Shown here in pieces: positions 1-7,594 of a stretch of DNA of 12,056 nt. This DNA is from JADKFD01 sp964561825 (GTDB taxonomy: Bacteria > Pseudomonadota > Gammaproteobacteria > Xanthomonadales > SZUA-5). The stretch's first letter is position 1; every line of letters begins with the position of its first letter. Made by a program: the position numbers and the translations under genes. The stretch spans positions 1 through 12,056 of the forward strand of contig CAZLSB010000121.1 of assembly GCA_964561825.1 (NCBI GenBank). The letters run 5' to 3'. The notes beneath the pieces are model-generated. The model was not told the origin of the DNA, did no database searches, and saw nothing but the letters and a program-made list of their open reading frames with translations.

Positions 1-40
1 AACCCAACATCCACACTAGGGCACGATAAGGCTGACTCAT
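1..40 (-). CDS. Possible 5' end of a gene leaving the left edge (partial)
   Basis: An ATG on the minus strand (38-40) opens a frame that stays open to the window edge, reading MSQPYRALVWMLG. A GGAG element lies about six bases upstream, a good ribosome-binding spacing. Only 13 codons are visible, so no family can be named, although the mix of hydrophobic residues would suit a membrane or exported protein. It would lie downstream of and co-oriented with the HMG-CoA lyase gene, about 240 bases away. A competing plus-strand reading (frame open from 1, stop at 40-42, overlapping a 16-codon ORF at 39-89) is also too short to judge. Confidence 0.3.
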   Translation of the reverse strand, partial: MSQPYRALVWMLG

Positions 41-163
41 GAACGACTCCGCAGATCAACGCGGCTTCATCCTGCCCAAGCGCACCTGAACAAAGAGTCG
101 TTATTGCGCAAAGCTCGATGGATTGAGCCGCGGTGCTCGGTTGCGCATTGCCGCTTTTCGTGG

Positions 164-181
164 GTTTGGATTTGTCCAAAC
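164..181. repeat. Perfect short stem-loop, possible terminator
   Basis: GTTTGGA (164-170) and TCCAAAC (175-181) are exact inverted copies around a four-base loop, TTTG. The site lies about 100 bases beyond the stop of the minus-strand HMG-CoA lyase gene, so it could help end that transcript. There is no clear T-run on either side, so a classical Rho-independent terminator is not shown. Confidence 0.4.
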
Positions 182-216
182 GCCTCTGCTATGGCCTTTC
201 GCTCTCTAATCTTTGT

Positions 217-241
217 GTAGAGCGGAGCTTGCTCCGCTGCT
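217..241 (+). repeat. GTAG-led palindrome, REP-like
   Basis: The tetranucleotide GTAG (217-220) is followed by a perfect 8-base inverted repeat, AGCGGAGC (221-228) and GCTCCGCT (231-238), with a two-base loop. A GTAG head plus a palindrome is the layout I recall for the GTAG-type REP elements of Stenotrophomonas and relatives, which are scattered in intergenic DNA and linked to RAYT transposases. It sits 42 bases past the HMG-CoA lyase stop and could also act as a transcript-end structure. Only one copy is in the window, so its repetitive nature is inferred. The rest of 41-282 shows nothing I can name. Confidence 0.5.
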
Positions 242-282
242 GTGGCTCTCCACTAAAACTTGCCAGCGCCGCAGCGCAGCCC

Positions 283-1176
283 TCAAAGCCGAATCGCCCG
301 CCCGACTTTGCTACCGTCATCGCGATCCAACAAACTGCTGATCCAGCGGCCAGTGGTAACCAGTGCGTTGAGATCAATCCCAGTTTGCATGCCCAAACCA
401 TGCAACAGGTAGACCACATCTTCGCTTGCCACATTGCCACTGGCCCCCAGCGCATAGGGACAGCCACCCAGCCCGGCGACCGACGCATCGACCACGCGCA
501 CCCCGGCTTCCACACAGGCCAAAGTATTGGCGAGCGCTTGGCCATAGGTGTCGTGGAAATGCACTGCCAACGCCGACATCGGCAGCTCGGCGGCCACCGC
601 ATTGAGCATTGCGCGCGCTTTGCCAGCCGTGCCAACGCCAATCGTGTCACCCAAAGAAATTTCGTAACAACCCATGTCAAACAAGGCTTTAGCGACAACC
701 ACCACATCCGCAATGGGCACTTCGCCCTGGTACGGACAGCCCAGCACGGTGGATACATAGCCGCGTACGCGCACGCCGTCGGCACGCGCACGTTCCGCCA
801 CCGGTGCAAAACGCTGCAGAGATTGCGCCACGCTGGCGTTGATATTGCGCAGGCTAAACGCCTCCGATGCGGCCGCGAATACCGCAATCTCGCTCACGCC
901 TACCGCGCGTGCGCGTTCGTAACCCTGCAAATTGGGCACTAAAACGGGATAGCTGACGCCTACCTGCCGGTCAATTCCAGCATAAACCTCGGCCGCATCC
1001 GCCATTTGCGGCACCCACTTGGGGCTGACAAAACTGGTCGCTTCCACGGTCCGATGACCAGCCCTGACCAGACGTTCGATCAGTTCGATCTTCTGCAAGG
1101 TCGACACCGCCACCTGCTCGTTCTGCAGGCCATCGCGCGCCCCGACTTCGACCAGGCGAATATCGTCACTGTTCAT
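283..1176 (-). CDS. mvaB: Hydroxymethylglutaryl-CoA lyase
   Basis: This 297-residue protein should cleave 3-hydroxy-3-methylglutaryl-CoA into acetoacetate and acetyl-CoA, the last step of leucine catabolism, in the cytoplasm. It is a DRE-TIM-type metal-dependent TIM barrel. The N-terminus has the substrate and metal motif GARDGLQNE (Arg14, Asp15). Glu45 sits in VEATSFV, HFHDTYGQALAN gives metal ligands His206 and His208, and GLGGCPYALGASGNVASED carries the loop cysteine Cys239. These positions match the human catalytic set (R41, D42, E72, H233, H235, C266) with a constant offset of 27. Length is normal for bacterial forms. The ATG at 1176 begins immediately before the conserved first strand; no strong Shine-Dalgarno is evident. 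It is divergent from the regulator at 1374 and has no pathway link to the his genes. The symbol mvaB is by family; some genomes call it hmgL. Confidence 0.95.
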   Translation of the reverse strand: MNSDDIRLVEVGARDGLQNEQVAVSTLQKIELIERLVRAGHRTVEATSFVSPKWVPQMADAAEVYAGIDRQVGVSYPVLVPNLQGYERARAVGVSEIAVFAAASEAFSLRNINASVAQSLQRFAPVAERARADGVRVRGYVSTVLGCPYQGEVPIADVVVVAKALFDMGCYEISLGDTIGVGTAGKARAMLNAVAAELPMSALAVHFHDTYGQALANTLACVEAGVRVVDASVAGLGGCPYALGASGNVASEDVVYLLHGLGMQTGIDLNALVTTGRWISSLLDRDDGSKVGRAIRL

Positions 1177-1373
1177 AACTTGCTGTCCGCCAATCCTGAA
1201 TAGGCTTGATGCTGAAGGCGCCAGCCAGCGGAATCAAGGCGCTAGCGCACGGAGTAGGTTGAGTAGGCGCACGGTCTGTCGATCACACGAGCCGTTGGGC
1301 ACCGCTGCGCGTATTGACCAATCTACTTTGGCCCGCTATGGTCCGCGCCATTGTAATAACGCACTAATACACA
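1177..1373. promoter_or_regulatory. Divergent intergenic region
   Basis: This 197-base spacer lies between the two divergent start codons and must hold promoters for both directions. Two imperfect direct repeats are visible: GAGTAGG at 1252-1258 and 1261-1267, and GCGCACGG at 1245-1252 and 1267-1274. A small palindrome, GGCGCTAGCGC, lies nearby (1239-1249). The plus-strand promoter is described separately. I could not identify a convincing minus-strand promoter by eye. Confidence 0.5.
1314..1342 (+). promoter_or_regulatory. Candidate sigma70 promoter for the regulator/his operon
   Basis: TTGACC (1314-1319) matches five of six bases of the -35 consensus. It is followed after exactly 17 bases by TATGGT (1337-1342), four of six of the -10 consensus. 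Transcription would start near 1350, about 24 bases before the ATG of the TrpR-like gene. The likely start falls in an interrupted inverted repeat, CATTGT (1349-1354) and ACAATG (1371-1376), which overlaps the start codon. This is a plausible but unproven operator for the TrpR-like protein itself. Confidence 0.5.
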
Positions 1374-1712
1374 ATGAAACGACGCGCAGTGCAACCGGAG
1401 GTGAGTCAGGTCACTCCGCTGGATTTTCTTTGCGAGGGCCTGCTCACCTTGCGCAGTGTGGATGAGGTGCGCGCCTTTCTGCGTGATTTGACCACGCCGG
1501 CGGAGTTGGAAGCCCTAACCGATCGTTGGCGCGTGGTGCCGTATCTGCAAGACGAGGTGGCCTATCGGGAAATCCACGATCGCACCGCGGTCAGTGTGAC
1601 CACCATTGGCCGCGTCGCGCGTTTTCTCAGCGGCGAGCACGGCGGTTACGCGCTCGCCGCCGAACGGCTCAAGCGCGCTGGACCATGGCCTTCGACCGAC
1701 CCTGAAAAGTAG
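1374..1712 (+). CDS. TrpR/YerC-YecD family DNA-binding regulator
   Basis: A 112-residue protein of the Trp-repressor superfamily, YerC/YecD branch. The family core runs from about residue 15 (LDFLCEGLLTL) through LTTPAELEALTDRW and a helix-turn-helix at about residues 63-87, with AYREIHDRT as first helix and SVTTIGRVARFL as recognition helix. Such proteins are small cytoplasmic repressors. I recall this type of gene immediately upstream of hisG in Xanthomonas, so control of the his operon is a reasonable inference, but the effector is unknown. The basic N-terminal tail (MKRRA) and the poorly conserved C-terminus after residue 100 are usual for the family. The ATG at 1374 is preceded by a weak ribosome-binding region. 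A 90-base spacer separates it from hisG. Confidence 0.85.
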   Translation: MKRRAVQPEVSQVTPLDFLCEGLLTLRSVDEVRAFLRDLTTPAELEALTDRWRVVPYLQDEVAYREIHDRTAVSVTTIGRVARFLSGEHGGYALAAERLKRAGPWPSTDPEK

Positions 1713-1734
1713 AAAACTTCAATCGTGGGATGTG

Positions 1735-1806
1735 GTGAGCAAAGCAGACCGCATCATTAAGTTCTTTAATCTCGATTCCAAATTCCTAACCGATCACATG
1801 CTATGA
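1735..1806 (+). CDS. Possible 23-codon leader ORF coupled to hisG
   Basis: A GTG at 1735 (or 1732) opens a short frame beginning MSKADRIIKFF and ending DHML. Its TGA (1804-1806) overlaps the hisG ATG (1803-1805) in the ATGA pattern used at most other junctions of this operon. A GGGA element lies a few bases upstream. It has only one histidine codon, so it is not a classical attenuator leader peptide. It matches no family I know and may be a chance reading of the spacer. It would explain how hisG, which has no visible Shine-Dalgarno, is translated. Confidence 0.3.
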   Translation: MSKADRIIKFFNLDSKFLTDHML

Positions 1807-2702
1807 CCAAGCCCAGAGACAGGCTACGAATTGCAGTGCAAAAATCCGGCAGACTCTCCGAGGCTTCGCAGGATCTATTAACGCGCTGTGGCCTAAAGTT
1901 TCGCCAAAGCCGCGATAAGTTATTTTGTTTCGGTGAGTCTTTCCCAATCGACCTATTATTGGTTCGCGACGACGATATTCCCGGCTTAATTGCGCAAGGT
2001 GTGTGCGAGCTGGGTATTGTCGGTCGCAATGTCGCCAGCGAGCATCGCATCGAAGCCGAGAAAAAAGGCGACGCGGCTTTCGTCGAACTGCGCGAACTCG
2101 GATTTGGTCGTTGCCGACTATCCATCGCGGTGCCGCAAGAACAGGAATACAATGGCCCGCAAGACCTCGCCGGACAGCGTATTGCGACCAGCTATCCGCA
2201 TTTGCTTGGTGAATACCTGTCCGCAAATGGAGTCAGCGCGCAGATCGTCGTACTTAACGGCTCGGTGGAAATCGCGCCGCGTTTAGGGACTGCTGATGTG
2301 ATCTGCGACTTAGTATCTTCAGGCGCAACACTCATCGCCAACCAATTACGAGAAGCGGTATCCATTCTCGATAGTCAGTCGGTCTTAATCGGCTCCCGTC
2401 AGGAATATGCCGATGAGCGCGCAGAATTGCGCGATTCCCTGCTGCGGCGCATCGATGGCGTGATTCGCGTGCGCGAATCCAAATTGGTATTGCTGCAGGT
2501 CGCTCGCGAGAACCTGGCCGAGGTACTGGCAACGCTGCCCAAGGGCGATCCTGCCACCGTGATGCGTTTGGATACGCCGCCAGACAGTTTGGCTATTCAA
2601 GCGGTATGTCACGAAGGGATTACTTGGCAACACTTAGAAGACCTCAAACGGGCAGGCGCCACTAACCTGTTGGTATTACCGGTGGAGAAAATGCTGGCAT
2701 GA
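1803..2702 (+). CDS. hisG: ATP phosphoribosyltransferase, long form
   Basis: Catalyses the first step of histidine synthesis, condensing ATP with PRPP to phosphoribosyl-ATP. At 299 residues it is the long form, self-sufficient and needing no HisZ. It begins with the nucleotide-fold motif RLRIAVQKSGRLSE. LLVRDDDIPGL and the GIVGRN segment follow, then RIATSYPHLL and the PRPP-binding region with ICDLVSSGATL. The C-terminal part from about residue 225 is the ACT-like domain that normally binds histidine for feedback inhibition, ending in LLVLPVEKMLA much as in the enterobacterial enzyme. The ATG at 1803 places the usual number of residues before the first strand. Its stop overlaps the hisD start by four bases. 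Confidence 0.96.
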   Translation: MTKPRDRLRIAVQKSGRLSEASQDLLTRCGLKFRQSRDKLFCFGESFPIDLLLVRDDDIPGLIAQGVCELGIVGRNVASEHRIEAEKKGDAAFVELRELGFGRCRLSIAVPQEQEYNGPQDLAGQRIATSYPHLLGEYLSANGVSAQIVVLNGSVEIAPRLGTADVICDLVSSGATLIANQLREAVSILDSQSVLIGSRQEYADERAELRDSLLRRIDGVIRVRESKLVLLQVARENLAEVLATLPKGDPATVMRLDTPPDSLAIQAVCHEGITWQHLEDLKRAGATNLLVLPVEKMLA

Positions 2703-4039
2703 GCACGAATTCAATATTTTCGAAGCTGCGCTGTATTTCCTGGGCCGATGCCAACGCCAGCGAACGCAATGAGGCACTGGCGCGCCCATCCAGCAGCAGC
2801 AGCGCCGAACTGGTGAATGGCGTACGTCGCATTCTCGATCAGGTGCGCGCCGACGGCGATGACGCGCTGCGCCTGCTGACCCGCCGCTTTGATGGCTGCG
2901 AGTTGGACGATTTAGCCGTCTCAGACGCCGAGTTTACCGCCGCCGAGGCTTTGCTTAGCGACGAGTTAAAAACCGCAATCGATGATTCGCGCAGGCGCAT
3001 CGAACGTTTCCACCGCGAAACACGACCGCAGCCAATCGCACTTTCCACCGCGCCCGGCGTGATGTGTGAACGCTTGCCCTTGCCCATCGTCAAAGTCGGT
3101 CTGTATGTGCCGGCCGGCAGTGCGCCTTTGCCTTCGACAGCATTGATGTTGTGCGTGCCAGCACGCTTGGCCGGCTGCCGCGAAATCGTCTTATGCACGC
3201 CACCGCGCGCCGATGGCAGCGCCGACCCGGCCGTTTTGTACGCGGCAAAGGCCTGTGGCGTTCGCCAAATATTCAAATTGGGCGGCGCCCAAGCGATCGG
3301 CGCGATGGCCTACGGCACGCGGCGTGTACCACGCTGTGACAAGGTATTCGGGCCGGGTAACGCCTTTGTGACCGCGGCCAAGTTGGCGGTTTCGCAAGAG
3401 CCCAATGGTGTGGCGATCGATATGCCGGCCGGCCCGTCCGAGGTTTTGGTGATTGCCGACGCGATGGCGGACGCGCAGTTTGTCGCCGCCGACTTGCTCT
3501 CGCAGGCCGAACATGGTGCCGATTCGCAGGCCTTGTTGGTCACGCCAAGTGCTGCGCTGATCGAATCCGTCAATGAAGCCTTGCGTGAGTTGTTGCAAGG
3601 ACTTCCGCGCCTCGCGCAAGCCAGTGCCGCGCTCACCCATAGCCGCGCTATTTTGGTTGACAGTTTGGACAGCGCGGTGCAGGTGTCGAATGACTATGCA
3701 CCCGAACACCTCATACTAAATGTGGCTGATCCGCGTCGTTTGCTGCTGTCGGTAGAAAATGCCGGCTCAATTTTTCTCGGTCGCTACACGCCAGAATCCT
3801 TGGGCGATTACACCAGCGGCACCAATCACGTGCTGCCCACCTACGGCCACGCCCGCACTTTGAGCGGATTATCTGTGCAGAGCTTCCAAAAACTGGTCAC
3901 CGTGCAAGAAGCTAGCGCCGAAGGTTTGCTGGGCATAGGCCCAACCGCCATCACGCTCGCCAATGCCGAGGGCCTGACCGCGCATGCGCTGGCGGTGCAA
4001 CTCCGTTTGCGGGCCATTGCCCTGGAAGGTCGGCCATGA
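2699..4039 (+). CDS. hisD: Histidinol dehydrogenase
   Basis: Oxidises L-histidinol to histidine in two NAD-dependent steps, the end of the pathway, as a zinc-dependent homodimer. At 446 residues it is slightly longer than the 434-residue E. coli enzyme because of a longer N-terminus. The catalytic pair Glu336-His337 lies in DYAPEHLIL. The zinc ligands Gln269 and His272 (LLSQAEHGADS), Asp370 (ESLGDYTSGT) and His429 are all present, at a constant +10 offset from E. coli. The glycine-rich IDMPAGPSEVLVIAD segment is also intact. The ATG overlaps the hisG stop (ATGA), implying coupled translation. A serine-rich patch at residues 31-35 is unremarkable. Confidence 0.97.
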   Translation: MSTNSIFSKLRCISWADANASERNEALARPSSSSSAELVNGVRRILDQVRADGDDALRLLTRRFDGCELDDLAVSDAEFTAAEALLSDELKTAIDDSRRRIERFHRETRPQPIALSTAPGVMCERLPLPIVKVGLYVPAGSAPLPSTALMLCVPARLAGCREIVLCTPPRADGSADPAVLYAAKACGVRQIFKLGGAQAIGAMAYGTRRVPRCDKVFGPGNAFVTAAKLAVSQEPNGVAIDMPAGPSEVLVIADAMADAQFVAADLLSQAEHGADSQALLVTPSAALIESVNEALRELLQGLPRLAQASAALTHSRAILVDSLDSAVQVSNDYAPEHLILNVADPRRLLLSVENAGSIFLGRYTPESLGDYTSGTNHVLPTYGHARTLSGLSVQSFQKLVTVQEASAEGLLGIGPTAITLANAEGLTAHALAVQLRLRAIALEGRP

Positions 4040-5109
4040 ACGTACTCGATTTAGCCCGGCCCGAATTGCGGCACCTGAAGCCGTACAGCTCAGCGCGCAT
4101 GGAGGCGGGCAGGGCATCGGTGATGTTAAACGCCAACGAATCGCCGTATGCACCCTTCAGCGACGATACGCTCGGCCTAAACCGCTATCCGGATCCGCAG
4201 CCGGCCGTATTATTAGACCGTTTGGCCGATATTTACGGCGTGCGTCCCGAGCAATTATTTGTCGGCCGCGGCAGCGATGAGGCCATCGATTTACTGGTAC
4301 GTGCATTTTGCCGGGCTGAACTCGACGCCGTGCTGATTTCACCGCCGACCTTTGGCATGTACGCGGTCGCCGCCGCTGTGCAAGGCGCCGCGGTGGTATC
4401 GGTCCCTTTGCGTGCAGCTGATGACTTCGCGCTTGATGTGCCAGCGCTGTTGGCCGCGCTCACCGTGCATCCGATCAAGTTGATTTTCGTGTGTACGCCC
4501 AATAATCCCACCGGTGCAAGCGTGCCCATCGCGCAAATCACCGAGTTGCTCGCAGGCGTCGCTGGCCGTGCCTTGGTGGTGGTCGATGAAGCCTACGCAG
4601 AGTTTGCTGATACGCCGTCCTTAACCCAAATGTTGGACCTGTATCCGAATTTGCTGGTACTACGCACTTTATCGAAGGCCTACGGATTGGCGGGCGCGCG
4701 CATCGGTGCATTAATTGCCGCCAATTCGATCATCAGCCTGATCCGTCGCATTATGGCGCCTTATCCACTCGCTACGCCTTGTGTGGCCGCCGTGCTTTCC
4801 GCATTGGGGGCAGACGCAACAATCGCACGCCTGCAGCATTTACAGACAACTCGAACCGAACGGCAACGATTGAGCGCCGCATTAGCCGCCCATCCGGCGG
4901 TTCGCCACGTTTGGCCCAGTGCCGCCAATTTCCTGGTGTTTCGCGTGGATGATGCGAAAGCAAGCTGGAATGGTTTAATTAACGCAGGCGTTATAGTGCG
5001 CGACGTCAGTCATTATTTAGGTTTGGCGAATTGCCTTCGGGTCAGTATCGGTACGCCACAAGAGAATGATGCATTTTTGGCGGCATTGACGAGACCACCA
5101 ACCGCATAG
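4036..5109 (+). CDS. hisC: Histidinol-phosphate aminotransferase
   Basis: A PLP-dependent fold-type I aminotransferase of 357 residues that transfers an amino group from glutamate to imidazole-acetol phosphate, giving histidinol phosphate. Visible markers are TPNNPTG (Asn157), VVDEAYAEF (Asp184 for the pyridine nitrogen, Tyr187), the Schiff-base lysine Lys214 in TLSKAYGLAGARIG, and the carboxylate-binding Arg335 in CLRVSIGT. Lys214 and Arg335 coincide with the E. coli numbering. The start overlaps the hisD stop by four bases. After its TAG there is a 54-base gap to hisB, the only wide spacing inside the operon between hisG and hisF. Confidence 0.96.
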   Translation: MNVLDLARPELRHLKPYSSARMEAGRASVMLNANESPYAPFSDDTLGLNRYPDPQPAVLLDRLADIYGVRPEQLFVGRGSDEAIDLLVRAFCRAELDAVLISPPTFGMYAVAAAVQGAAVVSVPLRAADDFALDVPALLAALTVHPIKLIFVCTPNNPTGASVPIAQITELLAGVAGRALVVVDEAYAEFADTPSLTQMLDLYPNLLVLRTLSKAYGLAGARIGALIAANSIISLIRRIMAPYPLATPCVAAVLSALGADATIARLQHLQTTRTERQRLSAALAAHPAVRHVWPSAANFLVFRVDDAKASWNGLINAGVIVRDVSHYLGLANCLRVSIGTPQENDAFLAALTRPPTA

Positions 5110-5163
5110 CGTCCCATTCGCGACTGCGCGTAAACTGATCAATATTTAGAAGACGAGCAAATT

Positions 5164-6225
5164 ATGCGAAAAATTCTTTTCATCGACCGCGACGGCACGC
5201 TGATTGAAGAACCTGCAGACCAGCAGATCGATTCGTTCGAAAAGTTTCGATTGCTGCCAAACTTAATCGTGCCGCTCAAGCGCCTAGTGGATGCGGGTTA
5301 CGAGTTAGTCATGGTCAGCAATCAAGATGGTTTAGGCACAGAAAGTTTCCCAGAGGATACTTTCTGGCCGCCACAAAATCTACTGCTACATTTATTGAGT
5401 TCACAGGGAATTAATTTCTCGGCGATTAAAATTGATCGAAATTTCGCCCATCAGGCCAGCGATACCCGCAAGCCAAAAGTCGGAATGATGCTCGATTACC
5501 TAGCTGATCCAAGCTGGGATCGTTCACGCAGCGCGGTCATTGGAGATCGCGAAACCGACATGCAATTTGCGCAGAATCTGGGAGTTGCCGGTATTCTATG
5601 CGGTCCCTTGGGGCATAGTTGGCCAGAAATTACCCACCAGCTGTTAGATGCTCCGCGTGTAGCGCGCATTGAACGTATCACTAAGGAAACCCATATCGAA
5701 GTCATCGTCGATTTGGATGCCGAGACCGCACCGCTTATTTCAACCGGCATTGGCTTTTTTGACCATATGCTAGAACAACTCGGCAAACATGGGGGTTTTG
5801 GACTCACACTCATTTGCGGCGGCGATCTGCATATCGACGAGCATCATACCGTGGAGGATTCAGCGCTCGCTCTGGGCCAAGCACTACGCCAAGCATTGGG
5901 TGACAAACGTGGCATCGCGCGGTATGGATTCACGCTACCCATGGACGAAACCTTAGCTACAGCGGCATTAGATCTATCCGGCCGAGCGTGGTTCCAGTTT
6001 GAAGGTCAATTTCCGCGGGAGCGCGTAGGTGAATTACCGACGGAGTTGGTATCGCATTTTTTCCGATCCTTATGCGATACGCTCGGCGCCAATCTGCATT
6101 TAACGGTGCACGGCGACAACGCACATCACATGGTTGAAGCCTGCTTCAAAGTGGTGGCTCGCACGCTGCGACAAGCACTACGCCGTGAAGGCAATACGCT
6201 GCCGAGTACCAAGGGGGTGTTGTGA
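5164..6225 (+). CDS. hisB: Bifunctional histidinol-phosphatase / imidazoleglycerol-phosphate dehydratase
   Basis: A two-domain enzyme of 353 residues. Residues 1 to about 166 are a HAD phosphatase domain: nucleophile and acid Asp8/Asp10 in FIDRDGTLIEEP, Ser52 in VSNQDGLG, the lysine in RKPK (residues 102-105), and IGDRETD (Asp128, Asp132). Residues from about 167 are the dehydratase, with FFDHMLEQLGKHGGF, HHTVEDSALALG and HHMVEACFKV supplying the metal-binding histidines, and the usual end TLPSTKGVL. The four zinc-ligand positions of the E. coli phosphatase domain (Cys92, His94, Cys100, Cys102) are here Asp91, Asn93, Ser99 and Thr101, so the zinc site is missing. Frame and the other catalytic residues are intact. 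The ATG at 5164 follows a modest purine-rich AGAAGACGAG. Confidence 0.95.
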   Translation: MRKILFIDRDGTLIEEPADQQIDSFEKFRLLPNLIVPLKRLVDAGYELVMVSNQDGLGTESFPEDTFWPPQNLLLHLLSSQGINFSAIKIDRNFAHQASDTRKPKVGMMLDYLADPSWDRSRSAVIGDRETDMQFAQNLGVAGILCGPLGHSWPEITHQLLDAPRVARIERITKETHIEVIVDLDAETAPLISTGIGFFDHMLEQLGKHGGFGLTLICGGDLHIDEHHTVEDSALALGQALRQALGDKRGIARYGFTLPMDETLATAALDLSGRAWFQFEGQFPRERVGELPTELVSHFFRSLCDTLGANLHLTVHGDNAHHMVEACFKVVARTLRQALRREGNTLPSTKGVL

Positions 6226-6872
6226 ACTCGGTTGTCGTTATCGATTCGGGCGTTGCCAATATCGGATCCGTCGTTGCAGCATTGGAGCGTCTGCAAGCGA
6301 AAGTCACGGTCAGTCGAGATTGGGAGCAGATTCGCCACGCCCCTCGGGTATTATTACCGGGCGTGGGATCCGCAGCTGCGGCAATGCGAGAACTCGATAA
6401 ACTACAATTGACTGCGCTATTACCTACGCTAACCCAACCGGTGCTCGGCATCTGTTTGGGTATGCAACTGATGTTCGAATCCTCGCTAGAGGGCAGTGCC
6501 GATCAAGTTAATCCGCCAGCGGGTTCATCGCCTGTGCGTTGTCTAGCCATGTTGCCCGGCATCATCCAGCGTCTGCCCGAATCGCCCGGCGTGCGCATTC
6601 CGCATATGGGTTGGAATTCATTAAAGCGGCGCCACTCTCATCCTTTGGTGGACGGACTGAGCGAACGCGATTACGCCTATTTTGTGCATAGTTTCGCCGC
6701 CGCCGAGAGTGATTTCACGCTTATGGCCTGCACACACGGCATTAGTTTTTCGGCGATTGTCGCTCGCGGTAATTTCATGGGCGCTCAGTTTCATCCCGAG
6801 CGCTCAGCCGCAGTAGGCGCCAAGTTGTTGAATAACTTCTTAAACCTCAATGCGGAGCAAATTGCAGCATGA
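6222..6872 (+). CDS. hisH: Imidazole glycerol phosphate synthase, glutaminase subunit
   Basis: The class I glutamine amidotransferase subunit (216 residues) that releases ammonia from glutamine and passes it to HisF. The triad is visible: Cys78 in GICLGMQLMFE, and His191 and Glu193 in AQFHPERS. The LLPGVGSAAAAM segment forms the oxyanion-side loop, and AYFVHSFAA is the conserved interface strand. The start is GTG at 6222, overlapping the hisB stop (GTGA), with a strong AAGGGGG just upstream inside hisB. The alternative downstream start would remove the first strand of the fold, so GTG is preferred. Confidence 0.96.
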   Translation: MNSVVVIDSGVANIGSVVAALERLQAKVTVSRDWEQIRHAPRVLLPGVGSAAAAMRELDKLQLTALLPTLTQPVLGICLGMQLMFESSLEGSADQVNPPAGSSPVRCLAMLPGIIQRLPESPGVRIPHMGWNSLKRRHSHPLVDGLSERDYAYFVHSFAAAESDFTLMACTHGISFSAIVARGNFMGAQFHPERSAAVGAKLLNNFLNLNAEQIAA

Positions 6873-7594
6873 TCATTTTCCCCGCTATTGATTTGCGCGC
6901 CGGCCGTGTCGTTCGTTTGCAGAAAGGCGATTATGAACTCGAACAACGCTATGAACTCGATCCCGTGGCACTCGCCAAATCCTACGCCGATGCAGGCGCG
7001 AGTTGGCTGCACGTGGTCGATCTGGACGGCGCCCGTTCCGGGGACAGCGCCAATTTGGCCGCTATTGCAGCCATCGCATCGCAGGTGTCGATGCGCGTAC
7101 AAGCGGGCGGAGGCGTGCGCAGCGAGGCTGATTTTCAGCGTTTTATTGCGGCCGGTGTGTCGCGAGTGGTCGTCGGAAGTTTGGCGATTCGCGAACCCGA
7201 GACCGTCCGCGACCTGCGCCAACGCTATGGCGTCGATAGCCTAACGCTGGCGCTAGATGCGCGGGCAGACGCGCGGGGCGTGTTTCGCGTGGCAACCGCC
7301 GGCTGGTTGACGCTCGAGAAAGTGTCACTCGAAAGCACGCTAGCGGGCTTTGCAGAGGATGGATTCCGGCATTTTTTGGTGACCGATATAGACCGCGATG
7401 GCATGCTCGCTGGTCCAAATGTCGATCTATATCAAAGACTTCAAGCACAGACACCGGGTGTGGCCTTGCTCGCATCCGGCGGTGTGCAAGGATTACAGGA
7501 TTTACGCGACCTGCGAGACATCGGCGTGGCCGGTGTGGTCATTGGCAAAGCCTTGTTGGATGGTCGCTTCTCCTTGAAGGAGGCAATGCAATGA
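6869..7594 (+). CDS. hisA: ProFAR isomerase
   Basis: A 241-residue TIM-barrel enzyme that converts ProFAR to PRFAR by an Amadori rearrangement, the step before HisHF. The general acid/base pair is present as Asp8 (IFPAIDLRAGRVVRL) and Asp130 (LTLALDARAD), matching E. coli Asp7 and Asp129. Phosphate-binding loops are seen in VQAGGGVRS and LLASGGVQGL, the twofold half-barrel motif typical of HisA and HisF. Start and stop both overlap neighbours in ATGA style (6869-6872 with hisH, 7591-7594 with hisF). Confidence 0.97.
   Translation: MIIFPAIDLRAGRVVRLQKGDYELEQRYELDPVALAKSYADAGASWLHVVDLDGARSGDSANLAAIAAIASQVSMRVQAGGGVRSEADFQRFIAAGVSRVVVGSLAIREPETVRDLRQRYGVDSLTLALDARADARGVFRVATAGWLTLEKVSLESTLAGFAEDGFRHFLVTDIDRDGMLAGPNVDLYQRLQAQTPGVALLASGGVQGLQDLRDLRDIGVAGVVIGKALLDGRFSLKEAMQ

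Noticed and set aside
39..89. Sixteen-codon plus-strand ORF at the left edge
   Set aside because: Too short and without a recognisable ribosome-binding site or family. It overlaps the equally short minus-strand candidate.
133..942. Long plus-strand ORF of 269 codons, and a minus-strand ORF at 189-887
   Set aside because: Both overlap the HMG-CoA lyase gene in other frames and show no family motifs, while the lyase has every catalytic residue.
1713..1802. Histidine attenuator before hisG
   Set aside because: No run of His codons and no terminator/antiterminator pair is visible.
5164..5661. HisB N-terminal domain as a decayed phosphatase
   Set aside because: The zinc ligands are missing, but the HAD catalytic residues, the frame and the length are intact, so I do not call it a pseudogene.
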